A DNA stretch of 64,000 nt from Actinokineospora terrae (GCF_900111175.1 NZ_FOGI01000005.1:372001-436000), one strand, 5' to 3'. Counted from the stretch's first letter, positions 52,024-61,838 are shown. The notes: a model not told the origin generated them from the sequence alone. Numbers and translations: made by a program.

Positions 52024-52926
52024 ATGACGTCCACCCGCGCCTGGCGCCCCGGCTACCCGCTCGACCTGGCCCAGGTCCTGCGGCCGCTGCGGCGCGGCTC
52101 GGGTGACCCCGCCTTCCGCCAGGACGCGTCGGGGGCGTGGCTGGCCGCCAACACCGCGCAAGGCCCCGCGACCGTGCTGCTGACCAGGGCGTCGGGCGAG
52201 GTCTGCGCCACCGCGTGGGGACCCGGCGCGCAGGTGCTGCTCGACGGCGTGCCCGCGCTGCTCGGCGCGGACGACGACGACAGCGGGTTCGAGCCGCTGC
52301 ACCCCTTGATCGCCGAGGCCCGGCGCGGCGGACCGGGCATCCGGCTCGGCGCCACGGGCCGGGTGTGGGACGTGCTGCTGGCCGCGGTCCTGGAGCAGAA
52401 GGTCACCGGCGAGGAGGCGCGCAGGTCGTGGCGCGAGCTGGCCAGGCGGTTCGGCGAGCCCGCGCCGGGACCCGCGCCGGAGGGGATGTTCACCCCGCCG
52501 ACCCCGGCCGCCGTGCTGGGGATCCACGACTGGGAGTGGCACCGGGCCGGGGTCGACTCGGCCCGCAGGCGCGCCGTCATCGCCGCCGCGCAGGTCGCGG
52601 GCCGGTTGGAGCGGGCGGTCGAGCTGCGCGGGGTGGCGGGCAGGCTGCTGCTGCGCAAGGTGCCCGGCATCGGGGTGTGGACCGCGGCCGAGGTGGCGCA
52701 GCGCGCGTGGGGCGACCCGGACGCGGTCAGCGTCGGCGACTTCCACATCCCGGCGCTCGTCGGGTACGCGCTGGCGGGCCGCAAGACCGACGACCGGGGC
52801 ATGCTCGACCTGCTCGCCCCGTACGCGCCGCACCGGCAACGGGTCGTCCGCTACATCGAGGCCAGCGGATTCCGCAAACCGCGGTTCGGGCCGCGGCTCT
52901 CGGTCAAGGACTACCGCGGCATGTGA
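52024..52926 (+). CDS. DNA-3-methyladenine glycosylase 2-like (HhH-GPD)
   Basis: Base-excision repair glycosylase of the AlkA/HhH-GPD type removing alkylated purines. 300 residues from the ATG at 52024 (a GTG one codon earlier is possible). A mixed N-terminal domain is followed by the helix-hairpin-helix LLLRKVPGIGVWTAAEVAQRAWGD and the catalytic Asp of SVGDFHIP, with WDVLLAAVLEQKVTGEEARRSWREL in the first helices. Whether it is alkA-like in substrate range cannot be decided. Diverges from manC. Confidence 0.88.
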   Translation: MTSTRAWRPGYPLDLAQVLRPLRRGSGDPAFRQDASGAWLAANTAQGPATVLLTRASGEVCATAWGPGAQVLLDGVPALLGADDDDSGFEPLHPLIAEARRGGPGIRLGATGRVWDVLLAAVLEQKVTGEEARRSWRELARRFGEPAPGPAPEGMFTPPTPAAVLGIHDWEWHRAGVDSARRRAVIAAAQVAGRLERAVELRGVAGRLLLRKVPGIGVWTAAEVAQRAWGDPDAVSVGDFHIPALVGYALAGRKTDDRGMLDLLAPYAPHRQRVVRYIEASGFRKPRFGPRLSVKDYRGM

Positions 52927-52932
52927 CGCATT

Positions 52933-53424
52933 TCAGCGCGTCAAGTCGAGCAGCGCGCAATTGTCCCAATCGTCGTGCGCGAGACCGAGCGCGCGCCGAG
53001 TGCGGTGCCGGGCCATGAGCAGGCTGTTGGCGTAGCTGGAGTGCGCGTCGTCGCGGTCGAGTTCCGCCAATTCGTGCGGCAGCAGGTTCGCGATGGCCAG
53101 CGAATACCACTCCAGCGCCGAGGGGTGGTCGCCGTGCGCCGCGTGCAGTTCCGCCGCCAGCTCGCACGGCGCCGGGAAGATCGGCTGCTCGTCGCGCAGC
53201 AGGTCGAACTGGTGCTCGGCCTCGTCGGCGCGGCCCAGCTCCAGCATCAGGTCGGCGAGGGCGACCCTGGCGAAACCGCGGTCCTCACCGCCGAGCGCGA
53301 TCGCGTCGTCGAGGAACCCGATGGCCGCCACCGGCTGGCCCGCGCGCCGCTTGGCGTGCGCCGCCTCCAGCAGAATGTCGCCGCGGTCGTCGTAGCGGAA
53401 CAGCCAGGCGAATTCCTCGGTCAT
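52933..53424 (-). CDS. Tetratricopeptide-like hypothetical protein
   Basis: 163 residues of alpha-helical repeat character: ILLEAAHAKRRAGQPVAAIGFLDDAIAL, FARVALADLMLELGRADEAEHQFDLL and CELAAELHAAHGDHPSALEWYSLAIANLL are TPR-like pairs. A protein-interaction role is plausible but no partner is known. The ATG at 53424 has no ribosome site, but a TACATT hexamer lies seven bases ahead of it, so it may be leaderless. Its stop is 7 bp from the convergent AlkA-like gene stop. Confidence 0.72.
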   Translation of the reverse strand: MTEEFAWLFRYDDRGDILLEAAHAKRRAGQPVAAIGFLDDAIALGGEDRGFARVALADLMLELGRADEAEHQFDLLRDEQPIFPAPCELAAELHAAHGDHPSALEWYSLAIANLLPHELAELDRDDAHSSYANSLLMARHRTRRALGLAHDDWDNCALLDLTR

Positions 53425-53431
53425 GCGGTGA

Positions 53432-53437
53432 AATGTA
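53432..53437 (-). promoter_or_regulatory. -10 element of a possible leaderless promoter
   Basis: TACATT on the minus strand, ending 7 bases before the ATG at 53424. In actinobacteria this spacing puts the transcription start at or next to the A of ATG, giving a leaderless mRNA. No good -35 is seen; the call is from spacing only. Confidence 0.4.
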
Positions 53438-53548
53438 GCAACCGCCGGTGCCGGAGGGGAGCCGGACGACCTATTCACGGGAATGAGAAACAATTCCGTC
53501 GGCCGTCCGGCAAAACGCTCACAACTTGCATCACCTAAGAAGGTGAAC

Positions 53549-54076
53549 TCATCGGAGAACGGCCAAGATCGGGTCGATTTCCACTCCGCCGTCGGGTAAA
53601 GCGTCCACCGGCCACCAGCGCAGGTCCAGCGACTCGGCGCTGCGCACCGGCTGCGCCCCCTCGGGCGCCCGCACCGCGAACCGCACGTCGAAGTGCCGGG
53701 TCGGCAGCCCCAGCGAGCAGGTGATCGGGTGCACGTCCACGTGCAGCGGCACCGGGTCGATCCGCAGGCCCGCGATCCCGGACTCCTCGGTCGCCTCCCG
53801 CAGCGCCGCCCCGGCCAGCGTCCGGTCCGACGGCTCGCAGTGCCCGCCCAGCTGCAACCACCGGCCCACCCTCGGGTGCAGCGTCAGCAGCACGTACTCG
53901 CCGTGCGCGTCGAACACCAGCGCCGACGCGGTGACGTGCCCCGGCTCGCAGGCCCGCAGGCACGCGTCCGGCCTGGCGAGCAGGAACCCGAGAAAAGCCT
54001 GCCGCAGCGACTCCTGGGCCGGGTCGGCCGGGCGCCAGGCGGACATGGTCGCGACCGCGTCGGGGTGCGGGCTCAC
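53549..54076 (-). CDS. NUDIX hydrolase coupled to the F420 genes
   Basis: A 175-residue NUDIX protein. GTG at 54076 overlaps the fbiB stop by 4 bp (GTGA), so it is translated with fbiB. The NUDIX box is visible as [25 protein letters not shown], with the catalytic R-E-x2-E-E-x-G core; one residue is inserted between the two conserved parts. The N-terminal ~30 residues before [11 protein letters not shown] may be extra. Substrate unknown; a role in F420 or nucleotide housekeeping would be inference from the operon. Confidence 0.82.
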   Translation of the reverse strand: MSPHPDAVATMSAWRPADPAQESLRQAFLGFLLARPDACLRACEPGHVTASALVFDAHGEYVLLTLHPRVGRWLQLGGHCEPSDRTLAGAALREATEESGIAGLRIDPVPLHVDVHPITCSLGLPTRHFDVRFAVRAPEGAQPVRSAESLDLRWWPVDALPDGGVEIDPILAVLR

Positions 54077-55404
54077 AGTTCCAGCAACTCCTCGTCCCGC
54101 GGCTCGCGCGGGGTCAGCTCCTGCGGGGGCCGCCCGACCGCGACCGCGCCGAGGGGCTCCCAGGACGCGGGCAGCCCCAGCACCGAGCGCACCACGTCCG
54201 GGCAGAAGATCGTCGAGGATACCCAGCAGGACCCGAGGCCCTCCGCGCCGAGGGCGACCAGCAACCCCTGCACCGCGGCGCCACCGGCGACGGTGAACAT
54301 CGTCCGCTCCGCGTCCGCCCGCCTCGGGTCCGGGTAGTCGTGCGCCCCGTCGCGGACCAGGAACGGCAGCACGATCTCCGGCGCCTCGACCAGCAGGTCG
54401 CCGCGGCCGACCCGGCGCAGCACGGCCGCGTCGTCGAGGCCGTCGCCGCGCAGGTCCGCTTCCCAGGCCGCCCGCATCGCGGTCAGCAGCTCCACGCGCC
54501 TGGCCGTCAACCGCACGAACCGCACCGGGCGGGTGTGGTGCGGCGCGGGTGCCGTCAGCGCTGCCGCGACCGCGCGCTTGATGGCCCCCACGTCGACCGG
54601 CTCGTCGGCGAACGACCGCAGCGACCGGCGCAGCAGCACCGCCTCCCGCCGCCCCCGGGTGATCGCCTCCGCAGTGCCCAGCCGGAACAGGTCGTCCTCC
54701 TGTGGGCGCACCAGGTCCCGTGCGACGGACTTGTCGTCGCCGATCGTCATGCCGCGCACCACCGCGACCGGCACCCCGCCGAGCTTGCCCTTCACCAGGT
54801 CCGCGGCGGCGGCGACCTCGTCGGCCACCGCGACCACCGTCACCGCCAGCTCGTTGCCGTGCGCGTCGACCGACCCGGCGTAGGAGTGCAGCACCGCCAG
54901 CCCGGACGAGCCGATCGCCGCGTCCGTCTGCCCCATCCGCCAGGCCCGGCCCATGGTGTCGGTGACCACCACCGCCACCTCGACGCCGAGCCGCTCCCGC
55001 AGCCCGTTGCGCAGTGCGATCGCCGACCCGTCCGGGTCGGCGGGCAGCAGCGCGATCTCGTCGCGGGCCACGTTGGACGCGTCCACCCCGGAGGCGGCCT
55101 GGACCACGCCGATCCGCTTGTTGACCGTGATCAGCGTCGACCCCTTGGCCGCGATGACCTGGTCGGCCTCCTCCAGCACCGCGCGCCGCTTGGCCGCCTC
55201 CCGGCCCGCCGGGTCGCCGGGCACCCGGTACAGCCTGCCCTCCACTTTGGACACGATCTTGCTGGTCACCACCACGACGTCGCCGGAGCGCAGCCACGGC
55301 GCCGCGGCCACCACCGCGCCGGTGAGGTCGTCGCCCGGCCGGAACTCCGGCAGCCCGGTCACCGGCAGGATCTCGATGCCGCCGGTCGCGGCGTGCTCAG
55401 CCAA
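54073..55404 (-). CDS. fbiB: Coenzyme F420:L-glutamate ligase FbiB (with nitroreductase-like domain)
   Basis: Adds gamma-linked glutamates to F420-0; the mycobacterial protein also has a C-terminal nitroreductase-like domain. The TTG at 55404 is the only start that fits, overlapping the fbiA stop by 8 bp and giving 443 residues, close to the 448 of M. tuberculosis. N-terminal ligase motifs: [70 protein letters not shown]-terminal domain: [51 protein letters not shown]. Overlap with fbiA implies translational coupling. Confidence 0.92.
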   Translation of the reverse strand: MAEHAATGGIEILPVTGLPEFRPGDDLTGAVVAAAPWLRSGDVVVVTSKIVSKVEGRLYRVPGDPAGREAAKRRAVLEEADQVIAAKGSTLITVNKRIGVVQAASGVDASNVARDEIALLPADPDGSAIALRNGLRERLGVEVAVVVTDTMGRAWRMGQTDAAIGSSGLAVLHSYAGSVDAHGNELAVTVVAVADEVAAAADLVKGKLGGVPVAVVRGMTIGDDKSVARDLVRPQEDDLFRLGTAEAITRGRREAVLLRRSLRSFADEPVDVGAIKRAVAAALTAPAPHHTRPVRFVRLTARRVELLTAMRAAWEADLRGDGLDDAAVLRRVGRGDLLVEAPEIVLPFLVRDGAHDYPDPRRADAERTMFTVAGGAAVQGLLVALGAEGLGSCWVSSTIFCPDVVRSVLGLPASWEPLGAVAVGRPPQELTPREPRDEELLEL

Positions 55405-56395
55405 CGTCCACCCCGCCCAGTTCCATCGCGGCCAGCACCATCGCCGCCGTGGCGTCCACATCGGACATCAACAGCGGAACCGCCCGCACCGCCACGCCCG
55501 GCACGTCCGCGGTGTCCCCGGTGGCCACCAGCCAGCCGTCGAGCACCCCGTTCTCCGAGCAGGCCCGCGACCCGTAGTGCCGCCCGACCGCCTCGGCGGA
55601 GGACGCCAGCCCGATCGCCTCCAGGCACGCGTCGGCCATGCCGCGCACCGGCTTGCCGCCGATGATCGGCGAGACCCCCACCACCGGCGCCTCGGTCTTG
55701 CGCAGCGCCGTGCGCACCCCGGGCACCGCCAGCACCGTGCCGACGCTCACCACCGGGTTCGACGGCGCCAGCAGCACGATGTCCGCGTCGGTGATCGCCT
55801 CGACCACGCCGGGCGCGGGCGTCGACTCGTCCGCGCCGACCGGCACGATCGAGCGCGCCCTCGGCTCCGCGCGGTAGCGGACCCACCACTCCTGGAAGTG
55901 CACCGCCTTGCGCTCGCCGGTGCTCGGCTCATCGATCACCACGTGCGTCTCGACCCGGTCGTCGGTCATCGGCAGCAGCCGCACCCCGGGCTTCCAGCGG
56001 TCCGACAGCGCCGCGGTGATGTCCGAGAGCTCGTAGCCCGCGCGCATCATCCTGGTGCGCACCAGGTGGGTCGCGATGTCCTTGTCGCCGAGGCCGAACC
56101 ACTCCGGCTCGGCGCCGTAGGCGGCCAGCTCCTCCTTGACCGTCCAGCTCTCCCCGGTGCGGCCCCACCCGCGCTCGGTGTCGCTGCCACCACCCAGGGT
56201 GTACATGCACGAGTCGAGGTCGGGGCAGATCCGCAGCCCGTGCAGCCAGATGTCGTCCGCGGTGTTCACGATCGCGGTGACCTCGTGCGGGCTGGGCCCC
56301 TCCGGTGCGCCGACCGGTGGTAAACCGAGGAACTTCTTCACGCCGAGCAGGAACCGGGCTCCCCCGACCCCGCCGACGACAACCACTACCTTCAC
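55397..56395 (-). CDS. fbiA: 2-phospho-L-lactate (or PEP) transferase FbiA
   Basis: Transfers the phosphoenolpyruvyl/lactyl moiety to Fo in F420 synthesis. GTG at 56395 gives 332 residues (331 in M. tuberculosis). Motifs: [52 protein letters not shown], the [20 protein letters not shown] segment and [21 protein letters not shown]. Forms an operon with fbiB and the NUDIX gene. The dedicated guanylyltransferase gene fbiD/cofC is not in the window. Confidence 0.95.
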   Translation of the reverse strand: MKVVVVVGGVGGARFLLGVKKFLGLPPVGAPEGPSPHEVTAIVNTADDIWLHGLRICPDLDSCMYTLGGGSDTERGWGRTGESWTVKEELAAYGAEPEWFGLGDKDIATHLVRTRMMRAGYELSDITAALSDRWKPGVRLLPMTDDRVETHVVIDEPSTGERKAVHFQEWWVRYRAEPRARSIVPVGADESTPAPGVVEAITDADIVLLAPSNPVVSVGTVLAVPGVRTALRKTEAPVVGVSPIIGGKPVRGMADACLEAIGLASSAEAVGRHYGSRACSENGVLDGWLVATGDTADVPGVAVRAVPLLMSDVDATAAMVLAAMELGGVDVG

Positions 56396-56465
56396 GGTCG
56401 GCGACCCTCGCAAGCTCAGTCGGTGGCCGGTCGACCGGCCACCGAGACGGTTTTCACATCCGGGT

Positions 56466-57218
56466 TTACTGCCAGAAGAAGAACGCGCGCTGCCCGAGGT
56501 ACGCGGCGAGCTCGTCGCCGCCGATGGCGCCGAACAGGGCCTGCACCACGTCCCAGAACGCCCCGCTCACGCCGGGCACGCCGATCAGCACCGCGAACAG
56601 GATCAGCGGCGCCCACTGCCGCGCCTTGGCGCCGAACCTGCGCGCCTCGTAGGACAGGAACGGCTCGATGGCGCCCCACCCGTCCAGGCCGGGCACCGGC
56701 AGCATGTTCAGCACGAAGGCCGCGAGCTGCAGCAACGCCAGGAACGACAGGCCCCAGGCGATGCCGGGGGCCGGGTCGAAGACGTTCACCGAGACCGTCA
56801 GCAGGAACGCGATCACCAGGTTCGAGAACGGCCCGGCGAGCGAGACGGCTGAGTCCACCGCTCGGGACCGCAGCGCGTGGTGGTTGATCCACACCGCCCC
56901 GCCGGGCAGCGGGATGCCGCCGATCGCCAGGAACAGCAGCGGCAGCAGCAGGCTCAGCACCGGGTCGGTGTAGCGCCGCGGGTCGAGTGTGAGGTAGCCC
57001 TTGAAGTAGACCTCGCGGTCGCCGCCGCGGAAGGCGACGATCGCGTGCCCGAACTCGTGCAGGCACAGCGACACCGCCCAGCCGCCCATGACGAGCAGGA
57101 AAACCCCAGCCCGCAGCGCTGTCTCACCTTCCACGAGGGTCAGCAGCGCGCCCCCGACGGTGAGCAGGACGAGGGCAAGGAAGACCGGTGATGGCCGAAC
57201 CGCTGATCGCTGCACCAC
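56466..57218 (-). CDS. M50-family site-2 protease-like metallopeptidase
   Basis: Intramembrane or membrane-associated zinc peptidase, 250 residues from the GTG at 57218. Active-site HEFGH (CLHEFGHAIVAFRG), a second conserved motif in a late helix LNMLPVPGLDGWG (N-x-x-P-x-x-x-L-D-G), and about six hydrophobic helices. There is no PDZ domain, as in the compact Rip3/YdgP-like members. Function not known; it lies between fbiA and whiB2 with no obvious partner. The start is uncertain: no ribosome site, and a GTG directly follows the first GTG. Confidence 0.88.
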   Translation of the reverse strand: MVQRSAVRPSPVFLALVLLTVGGALLTLVEGETALRAGVFLLVMGGWAVSLCLHEFGHAIVAFRGGDREVYFKGYLTLDPRRYTDPVLSLLLPLLFLAIGGIPLPGGAVWINHHALRSRAVDSAVSLAGPFSNLVIAFLLTVSVNVFDPAPGIAWGLSFLALLQLAAFVLNMLPVPGLDGWGAIEPFLSYEARRFGAKARQWAPLILFAVLIGVPGVSGAFWDVVQALFGAIGGDELAAYLGQRAFFFWQ

Positions 57219-57336
57219 ACCAGTGTGGCAATGTCGGCCGGTTGGCGGACGACCGGACCGGCAATCGCCGCCGTTTCGGCAGGTACACGATCGGGTACGG
57301 GGAGCACATATCCCATCACCCGCTCGGGGGCCGCGC

Positions 57337-57365
57337 TTGACCCGCCGCGGCGACACGGGTGTAAT
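57337..57365 (+). promoter_or_regulatory. Candidate whiB2 promoter
   Basis: TTGACC (57337-57342) and TGTAAT (57360-57365) with a 17-base spacer, a good housekeeping-type match. The transcript would have a ~75-base leader before whiB2. Confidence 0.45.
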
Positions 57366-57445
57366 CACATCGATGTCATTCGCCACGGGGACGGCCGATG
57401 GCATCCGCCAGCCGAGGAGTGCGGAAGGCGAGGAGGCGGGCGATC

Positions 57446-57760
57446 ATGCAGGGATTGGGTGACGGGGGCCGCGTCGTGGAGTGGGGCGAGCGGTCGACAG
57501 AGGACCTCGGGGTGTTCTCCGGGTTCTTCGACGAGTCCGAGGAGCAGGAGTGGCAGGAGCGCGCACTGTGCGCGCAGACCGACCCCGAGGCGTTCTTCCC
57601 CGAGAAGGGCGGCTCGACCAGGGAGGCCAAGCGGATCTGCCTCGGTTGCGAGGTCCGCTCGGAGTGCCTGGAGTACGCCTTGGCGCACGACGAGCGCTTC
57701 GGCATCTGGGGTGGTCTGTCCGAACGGGAGCGGCGCAAGCTCAAGAAGCGCGCGGTCTAG
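57446..57760 (+). CDS. whiB2: WhiB-family [4Fe-4S] regulator (WhiB2-like)
   Basis: Iron-sulfur transcription regulator linked to septation/cell division in mycobacteria and to sporulation (WhiB) in Streptomyces. 104 residues from the ATG at 57446 with AGGAGG nine bases upstream. Cluster ligands Cys42, Cys65, Cys68 and Cys74 (ALCAQTDPEAFFPEKGGSTREAKRICLGCEVRSEC), then the turn GIWGG at 86-90 and a basic C-terminus (SERERRKLKKRAV). The order whiB2-manB-region matches Rv3260c-Rv3257c. A short hairpin, AGGCC/GGCCT (57759-57772), overlaps the stop codon. Confidence 0.95.
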   Translation: MQGLGDGGRVVEWGERSTEDLGVFSGFFDESEEQEWQERALCAQTDPEAFFPEKGGSTREAKRICLGCEVRSECLEYALAHDERFGIWGGLSERERRKLKKRAV

Positions 57761-57943
57761 GCCCTACGGCCTGGAGCGCGGCGTGCGGGACGCCGAGAGC
57801 CTGTACTGGGGAGTCCGGGCTCAAGGTGGCAGCGGGAACGGTCGATAACGCGGGCTGACCGCCCGCGCCTTCACCACGGTCCAGCGCGTCTCGTCGTACG
57901 GTGGGCGGTCACCACGGCCCGCGAACGAGGGAGGTGCCGGTCC

Positions 57944-60900
57944 GTGCCGTCCCGGTCCCGGTCGGCGTTGGCGCGCGGCGCTCCTGTGCTGCGCACCGCG
58001 CCGGTGCTCGCCGTCCTGGTCTGCCACGACGGCGCCGAGTGGTTGCGGCAGGCGCTGTCCGCGCTGCGCCACTCCAGGCCCCGCCCCCGGCACGTGCTGG
58101 CGGTGGACACCGGCTCGACCGATGGCACCGCCGCGCTGCTCGCGGCCGCGTGCGCCGGTCCGGACCAGGTGGTCGACGGCGTCATCACCCTCGACCGCGC
58201 GACCGGGTACGCCGCGGCCGTGCACGCCGCGGTGGACCACGCGGTCGACCGCTGGGGCGACCCGGGCGGCTGGATCTGGCTGCTGCACGACGATTCCGCG
58301 CCCGACCAGGACTGCCTGGCCACGCTGCTGCTCACCGCCGAGGTGTCGCCGTCGGCCGGGGTGCTCGGGCCGCTGGTGGTGGACTGGCAGGACCCCAGGC
58401 TGGTGGTCGAGGCCGGACTGTCCACCGACGCCGCCGGGCACCGGCAGACCGGGGTCGGTCCGTCCGAACTGGACTGGGTGCGGCTCGGCCGCGGCGGCGA
58501 CCGGGGCCTCGAGCAGAGCACCGAGGTGCTCGCGGTGTCCTCGGCCGGGATGCTGGTGCGCCGCTCGGTGTGGGCGGCGCTCGGCGGGTTCGACCGCGAC
58601 CTCGGGCTGTTCGGCGAGGACGTCGACCTGGGCTGGCGGGCGAACCGGGCCGGGCACGTGGTGCTCTGCGTCCCCAAGGCGCGCATCCGGCACGCCCGTG
58701 CGGTCACCACCCGGCGCAGGCGGGTCGACGTGGCGGCGCCCCGGCTCGGCGGTACCCCGCGCGCGCTGGCCAGGGGGCACGGGCTGCGCACCTTCCTGGT
58801 GAACTGCACCACGTTCTCGTTCCTGGTCGGGGTTCCCCGGCTGACCGCGCTGTGCCTGCTGCGCGCCTTGGGTTTCGCCATGCAACGGAGGCCTGCCGAG
58901 TCCCGCGCCGAACTGCGCGCGGTGGCGTACCTGCTCGGCGGCGGCGCCGGGCTGCGGGCCGCCCGGGGCGATCGGGTACGGCAGGGTGCGCGATCGGGCA
59001 GTGTTCGCGGACTGTTCACCAGCCGCGCCACGAGGCTGCGCAACGCGGTGCGGGGCGCGGTGTCGACCATGGTCCGCAGGCGCGTGGTCGCCGACGCCGC
59101 CCTGGGTCGGCTGCCCGGCGACTACGACCCGGCGTGGCTGCCTCCGGAGGCCGTGCCGCGGCCGCCGGTGAGCCCGGACGCGTTGCCCGCCGGGGCGGGT
59201 GGACGGCCGAAGCGCGCCGGACTGCGCCGACCGGACAACGCGATCGCGGTCCCGTTGGTGCTCGCCGAGCCGCCGCCGACCGGTCTGGCGCCGAGTCCGG
59301 GTCCGCGCCCGTCGCCGGTTCGCCGCGACGGGAGCACGCCGGAACCGCCGCGCGAGGCGGTGCTCGTCCGGGTGGACCGGGCGCGCGTCCTGCGGCAGAT
59401 CGCCCTGGCACCGCCGCTGGTGCTGTTCCTCGGGCTGGTCGCGTTGGCGTTCGTGGTGAACTCCGCCCGGCTGGGACTCGACCTCGCGGGCGGGCGACTG
59501 GCGCCGGTGGGGTCGCTGGAGCAGGTGTGGGCCGAGTACCTGGCGACCTGGCACGGGGTGTCCGGCGGGACGGCCGCGCCAGCCCCGACAGCGCTGGCGG
59601 TGCTCGGTGTCCTGGGAGCGTTCCTCGCACCCGTGGGCGGTCCGGCGGCGGTCGTGGCCGTGTTGCTGTTGGCCGATCTGCCGCTGGCGGGCCTAAGCGC
59701 GTACATCGCGACTAGAAGGGCGCCGGTGCGCCGGTGGGTGCGGGCATTGCTCGCGCTCGGGTACGCGCTGCTGCCGCCCGCCGCGTCCGCCGTGGCGCAG
59801 GGCAGGCTCGACGCGGTCGTAGTGCACATCCTGCTTCCGTTGGTGGCCTCCGGGATCGCGGCCCTGATCGGGCGCGGCCGGGTCGGTGAGGGCGCCTGGC
59901 TCTCGACGACGGCGGGTACGGCACTCGGGTTGGCGGCCATCGGGGCGTTCTCCCCGCTGACCCACCTGACGTTGGTCGTCATGGCGCTCGGCGGGTTCGT
60001 CCTGGTGCCCGGCGGTGGCAGCAGGCGTGGTGCGGCGCTGTTCCTGCTGGTGCTCATGCCGTTGGCGTTGCTGCTGCCCTGGCCCGCGGTGGTGATCCAG
60101 CACCCCGGGGTCGTCCTGCACGGCATCGGCGCGGTGACCGATTCGCCTGCCGTCTCGCTCGTCGACCTGGTGGGCCTCAACGCAGGCGGACCGGGGGCGT
60201 GGTCGTTCGTCGGGTTCGGTGTCCTGGTGGCGGTCGCGGCCGGGATCGCTTTCGGGGCACGGCGGTCAGTGCTGCCTGGGCTGAGTTTCGCCTTACTGGG
60301 CGCGGTCACCGTCGTACTCGTGCGACTGGTGCCCGCGACACCGTTGAGCGGTGGCCCCCCGGTCGCTGCTTGGGCCGGTGTGCCGCTGCTGATCGTCGGC
60401 TGGGGGCTGGTGTGGGCGATGCTCGGCGCCTCTCGCACCGGGCGGGCGCCGGTACGGCTGCCCGCTGTGTTCGCGGGTGCGGCCGCGTTGGGGGTTCTTG
60501 TTGTCGGCGTGATCATCCCGGGCAGGCAAGGTCCACTGGACGACTCCGGCGGCGAGCAGTTGGCGACCACGCTGACCGCGGAACTCGCCAACACCAACCG
60601 GTCCCTGTTGGTCCTGTCCGACCAGCAGCCCCGGCAGGTCACCGGTCGGGCTCCGCTGTTCGGTGACGACGACCTCGCGCCCACCCCGTCGTCCAGCCCT
60701 CGACTTGCCGCACTCGACCGGGAATTGCGCTCGGACGACCCGGATCGCGTCCAGTCCGCTGTGCTGCGTGCCGCGGCTACGGGAGTCCTCTTCGTCGTAG
60801 TCCCGCAAGCTGACGCGCAACGCTTCCAAGACCGCGCAGGCACTCTTGTCGCTGACGCACCCCGCACATCGACCGGCGCAGCCGTGTTCCGGCTACTTCC

Positions 60901-61315
60901 ACGGTCCGGTTCGGCCTACCTGCTTTCGCCTGATGCGGCGCATCTAGCCCTTACCGGTGCCACGCCCACATCGGACGCGGCGGTGCCTGTCGAAGCCGCA
61001 CCACCACAGGTGGCCGTGAAGGTGTCCGATGGCGCCGAAGGGCGGCTGCTCGTGATCACCGCCGAGGAAGAACCCGGCTGGGAGGCGACAATCGACGGTA
61101 GGCCCGTCGCCGTCGTTCGGGCGTGGGGCAGTTCAGTCGCGGTAGCCATACCGACTCGTGCGGCCGAAGTGCGCATAGAACAACCCACCACGCTGCGCGG
61201 ATTGCTCCTGCTCATCCAGGCCGCGGTCGTCCTGTTCGCCCTGCTGACAGCGATCCCGGCCCGCGGCCGCGGTCAGGACTCGCCGTCGATCACGCCCGGG
61301 TCGAGCCCGAGGTAG
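57944..61315 (+). CDS. Large fused GT2 glycosyltransferase / multi-helix membrane protein
   Basis: 1123 residues. The N-terminal ~350 are a GT-A fold GT2 enzyme: VLAVLVCHDGAEWLRQALSAL, VDTGSTDGTAALLAAA, WLLHDDSAPDQDCLATLL with the metal Asp pair, SSAGMLVRRSVWAALGGFDRDLGLFGEDVDLGWRA. A Pro/Arg linker leads to ~12 hydrophobic helices (from about 490 to 900) and an exported C-terminal domain with SLLVLSDQQPRQVTG and a final helix. GTG at 57944 with GGGAGG upstream. Such fused GT2 membrane enzymes build surface glycans; donor and acceptor are unknown. It overlaps the convergent zincin gene by 43 bp. 183 bp separate it from whiB2. Confidence 0.88.
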   Translation: MPSRSRSALARGAPVLRTAPVLAVLVCHDGAEWLRQALSALRHSRPRPRHVLAVDTGSTDGTAALLAAACAGPDQVVDGVITLDRATGYAAAVHAAVDHAVDRWGDPGGWIWLLHDDSAPDQDCLATLLLTAEVSPSAGVLGPLVVDWQDPRLVVEAGLSTDAAGHRQTGVGPSELDWVRLGRGGDRGLEQSTEVLAVSSAGMLVRRSVWAALGGFDRDLGLFGEDVDLGWRANRAGHVVLCVPKARIRHARAVTTRRRRVDVAAPRLGGTPRALARGHGLRTFLVNCTTFSFLVGVPRLTALCLLRALGFAMQRRPAESRAELRAVAYLLGGGAGLRAARGDRVRQGARSGSVRGLFTSRATRLRNAVRGAVSTMVRRRVVADAALGRLPGDYDPAWLPPEAVPRPPVSPDALPAGAGGRPKRAGLRRPDNAIAVPLVLAEPPPTGLAPSPGPRPSPVRRDGSTPEPPREAVLVRVDRARVLRQIALAPPLVLFLGLVALAFVVNSARLGLDLAGGRLAPVGSLEQVWAEYLATWHGVSGGTAAPAPTALAVLGVLGAFLAPVGGPAAVVAVLLLADLPLAGLSAYIATRRAPVRRWVRALLALGYALLPPAASAVAQGRLDAVVVHILLPLVASGIAALIGRGRVGEGAWLSTTAGTALGLAAIGAFSPLTHLTLVVMALGGFVLVPGGGSRRGAALFLLVLMPLALLLPWPAVVIQHPGVVLHGIGAVTDSPAVSLVDLVGLNAGGPGAWSFVGFGVLVAVAAGIAFGARRSVLPGLSFALLGAVTVVLVRLVPATPLSGGPPVAAWAGVPLLIVGWGLVWAMLGASRTGRAPVRLPAVFAGAAALGVLVVGVIIPGRQGPLDDSGGEQLATTLTAELANTNRSLLVLSDQQPRQVTGRAPLFGDDDLAPTPSSSPRLAALDRELRSDDPDRVQSAVLRAAATGVLFVVVPQADAQRFQDRAGTLVADAPRTSTGAAVFRLLPRSGSAYLLSPDAAHLALTGATPTSDAAVPVEAAPPQVAVKVSDGAEGRLLVITAEEEPGWEATIDGRPVAVVRAWGSSVAVAIPTRAAEVRIEQPTTLRGLLLLIQAAVVLFALLTAIPARGRGQDSPSITPGSSPR

Positions 61316-61731
61316 GCCGCCACCTGCTCGACCAGCACGTCGTGCACCAGGTCGGCGAGGTCAGCGCTGTCCTTGGCGCGCGCCTCGAGCGGCCGCCGGT
61401 AGAGCACGATCCGCGCCCTGGTCGGCTGGCCCCTGCGGTCGACACCGGCCTGCACCAGCCGCGCCAGCGGCACCCCGCTGTCGGCGAGCACGCCGTCCGG
61501 GGTGTCCGGCGTGACCTCGGGGACGTCGTCCACCGCCACGTCGAGCTTGGTCAGCTCCGTGCGCCAGCGCGCCTCGATGGGCTCCAGGGCGTCGAGCACC
61601 AGCGCGTCGAACTTCTCCGCGCGCGTGCTCGCCGCGGGCAGCGTCGACGGGTACAGCGGACCCCGCAGACCGCGTCCATGTCGATCGCGATTGCGCCGTC
61701 CGCGCCGCCGGGAACTGCGAGCCGTCACCAC
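61273..61731 (-). CDS. Zincin-like metallopeptidase family protein (DUF1025-like)
   Basis: A 152-residue protein, family of M. tuberculosis Rv3259. Features: basic N-terminal ~30 residues (RSSRRRGRRNRDRHGRG), LPAASTRAEKFDALVLDALEPIEARW, RRGQPTRARIVLYRRPLEARAKDSADLADLVHDVLVEQVAAYLG. The family metal motif H-E-x3-E-Q-like is here H-D-V-L-V-E-Q: Asp replaces Glu next to His, so zinc hydrolysis may be weakened or different. The start is the GTG at 61731 (or 61728); no ribosome site, but a TACCCT seven bases upstream suggests a leaderless transcript. Confidence 0.8.
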   Translation of the reverse strand: MVTARSSRRRGRRNRDRHGRGLRGPLYPSTLPAASTRAEKFDALVLDALEPIEARWRTELTKLDVAVDDVPEVTPDTPDGVLADSGVPLARLVQAGVDRRGQPTRARIVLYRRPLEARAKDSADLADLVHDVLVEQVAAYLGLDPGVIDGES

Positions 61732-61838
61732 CCTGAGCAGGGTACGCGGGTCCCCTGCTGGGCCGGTTGGGCGTGTCGGGGGCGTGTCGTGCGGCACTTG
61801 GGGCGCGAGCGGCCGCGGAGGCGCTATGGTCACCGATC

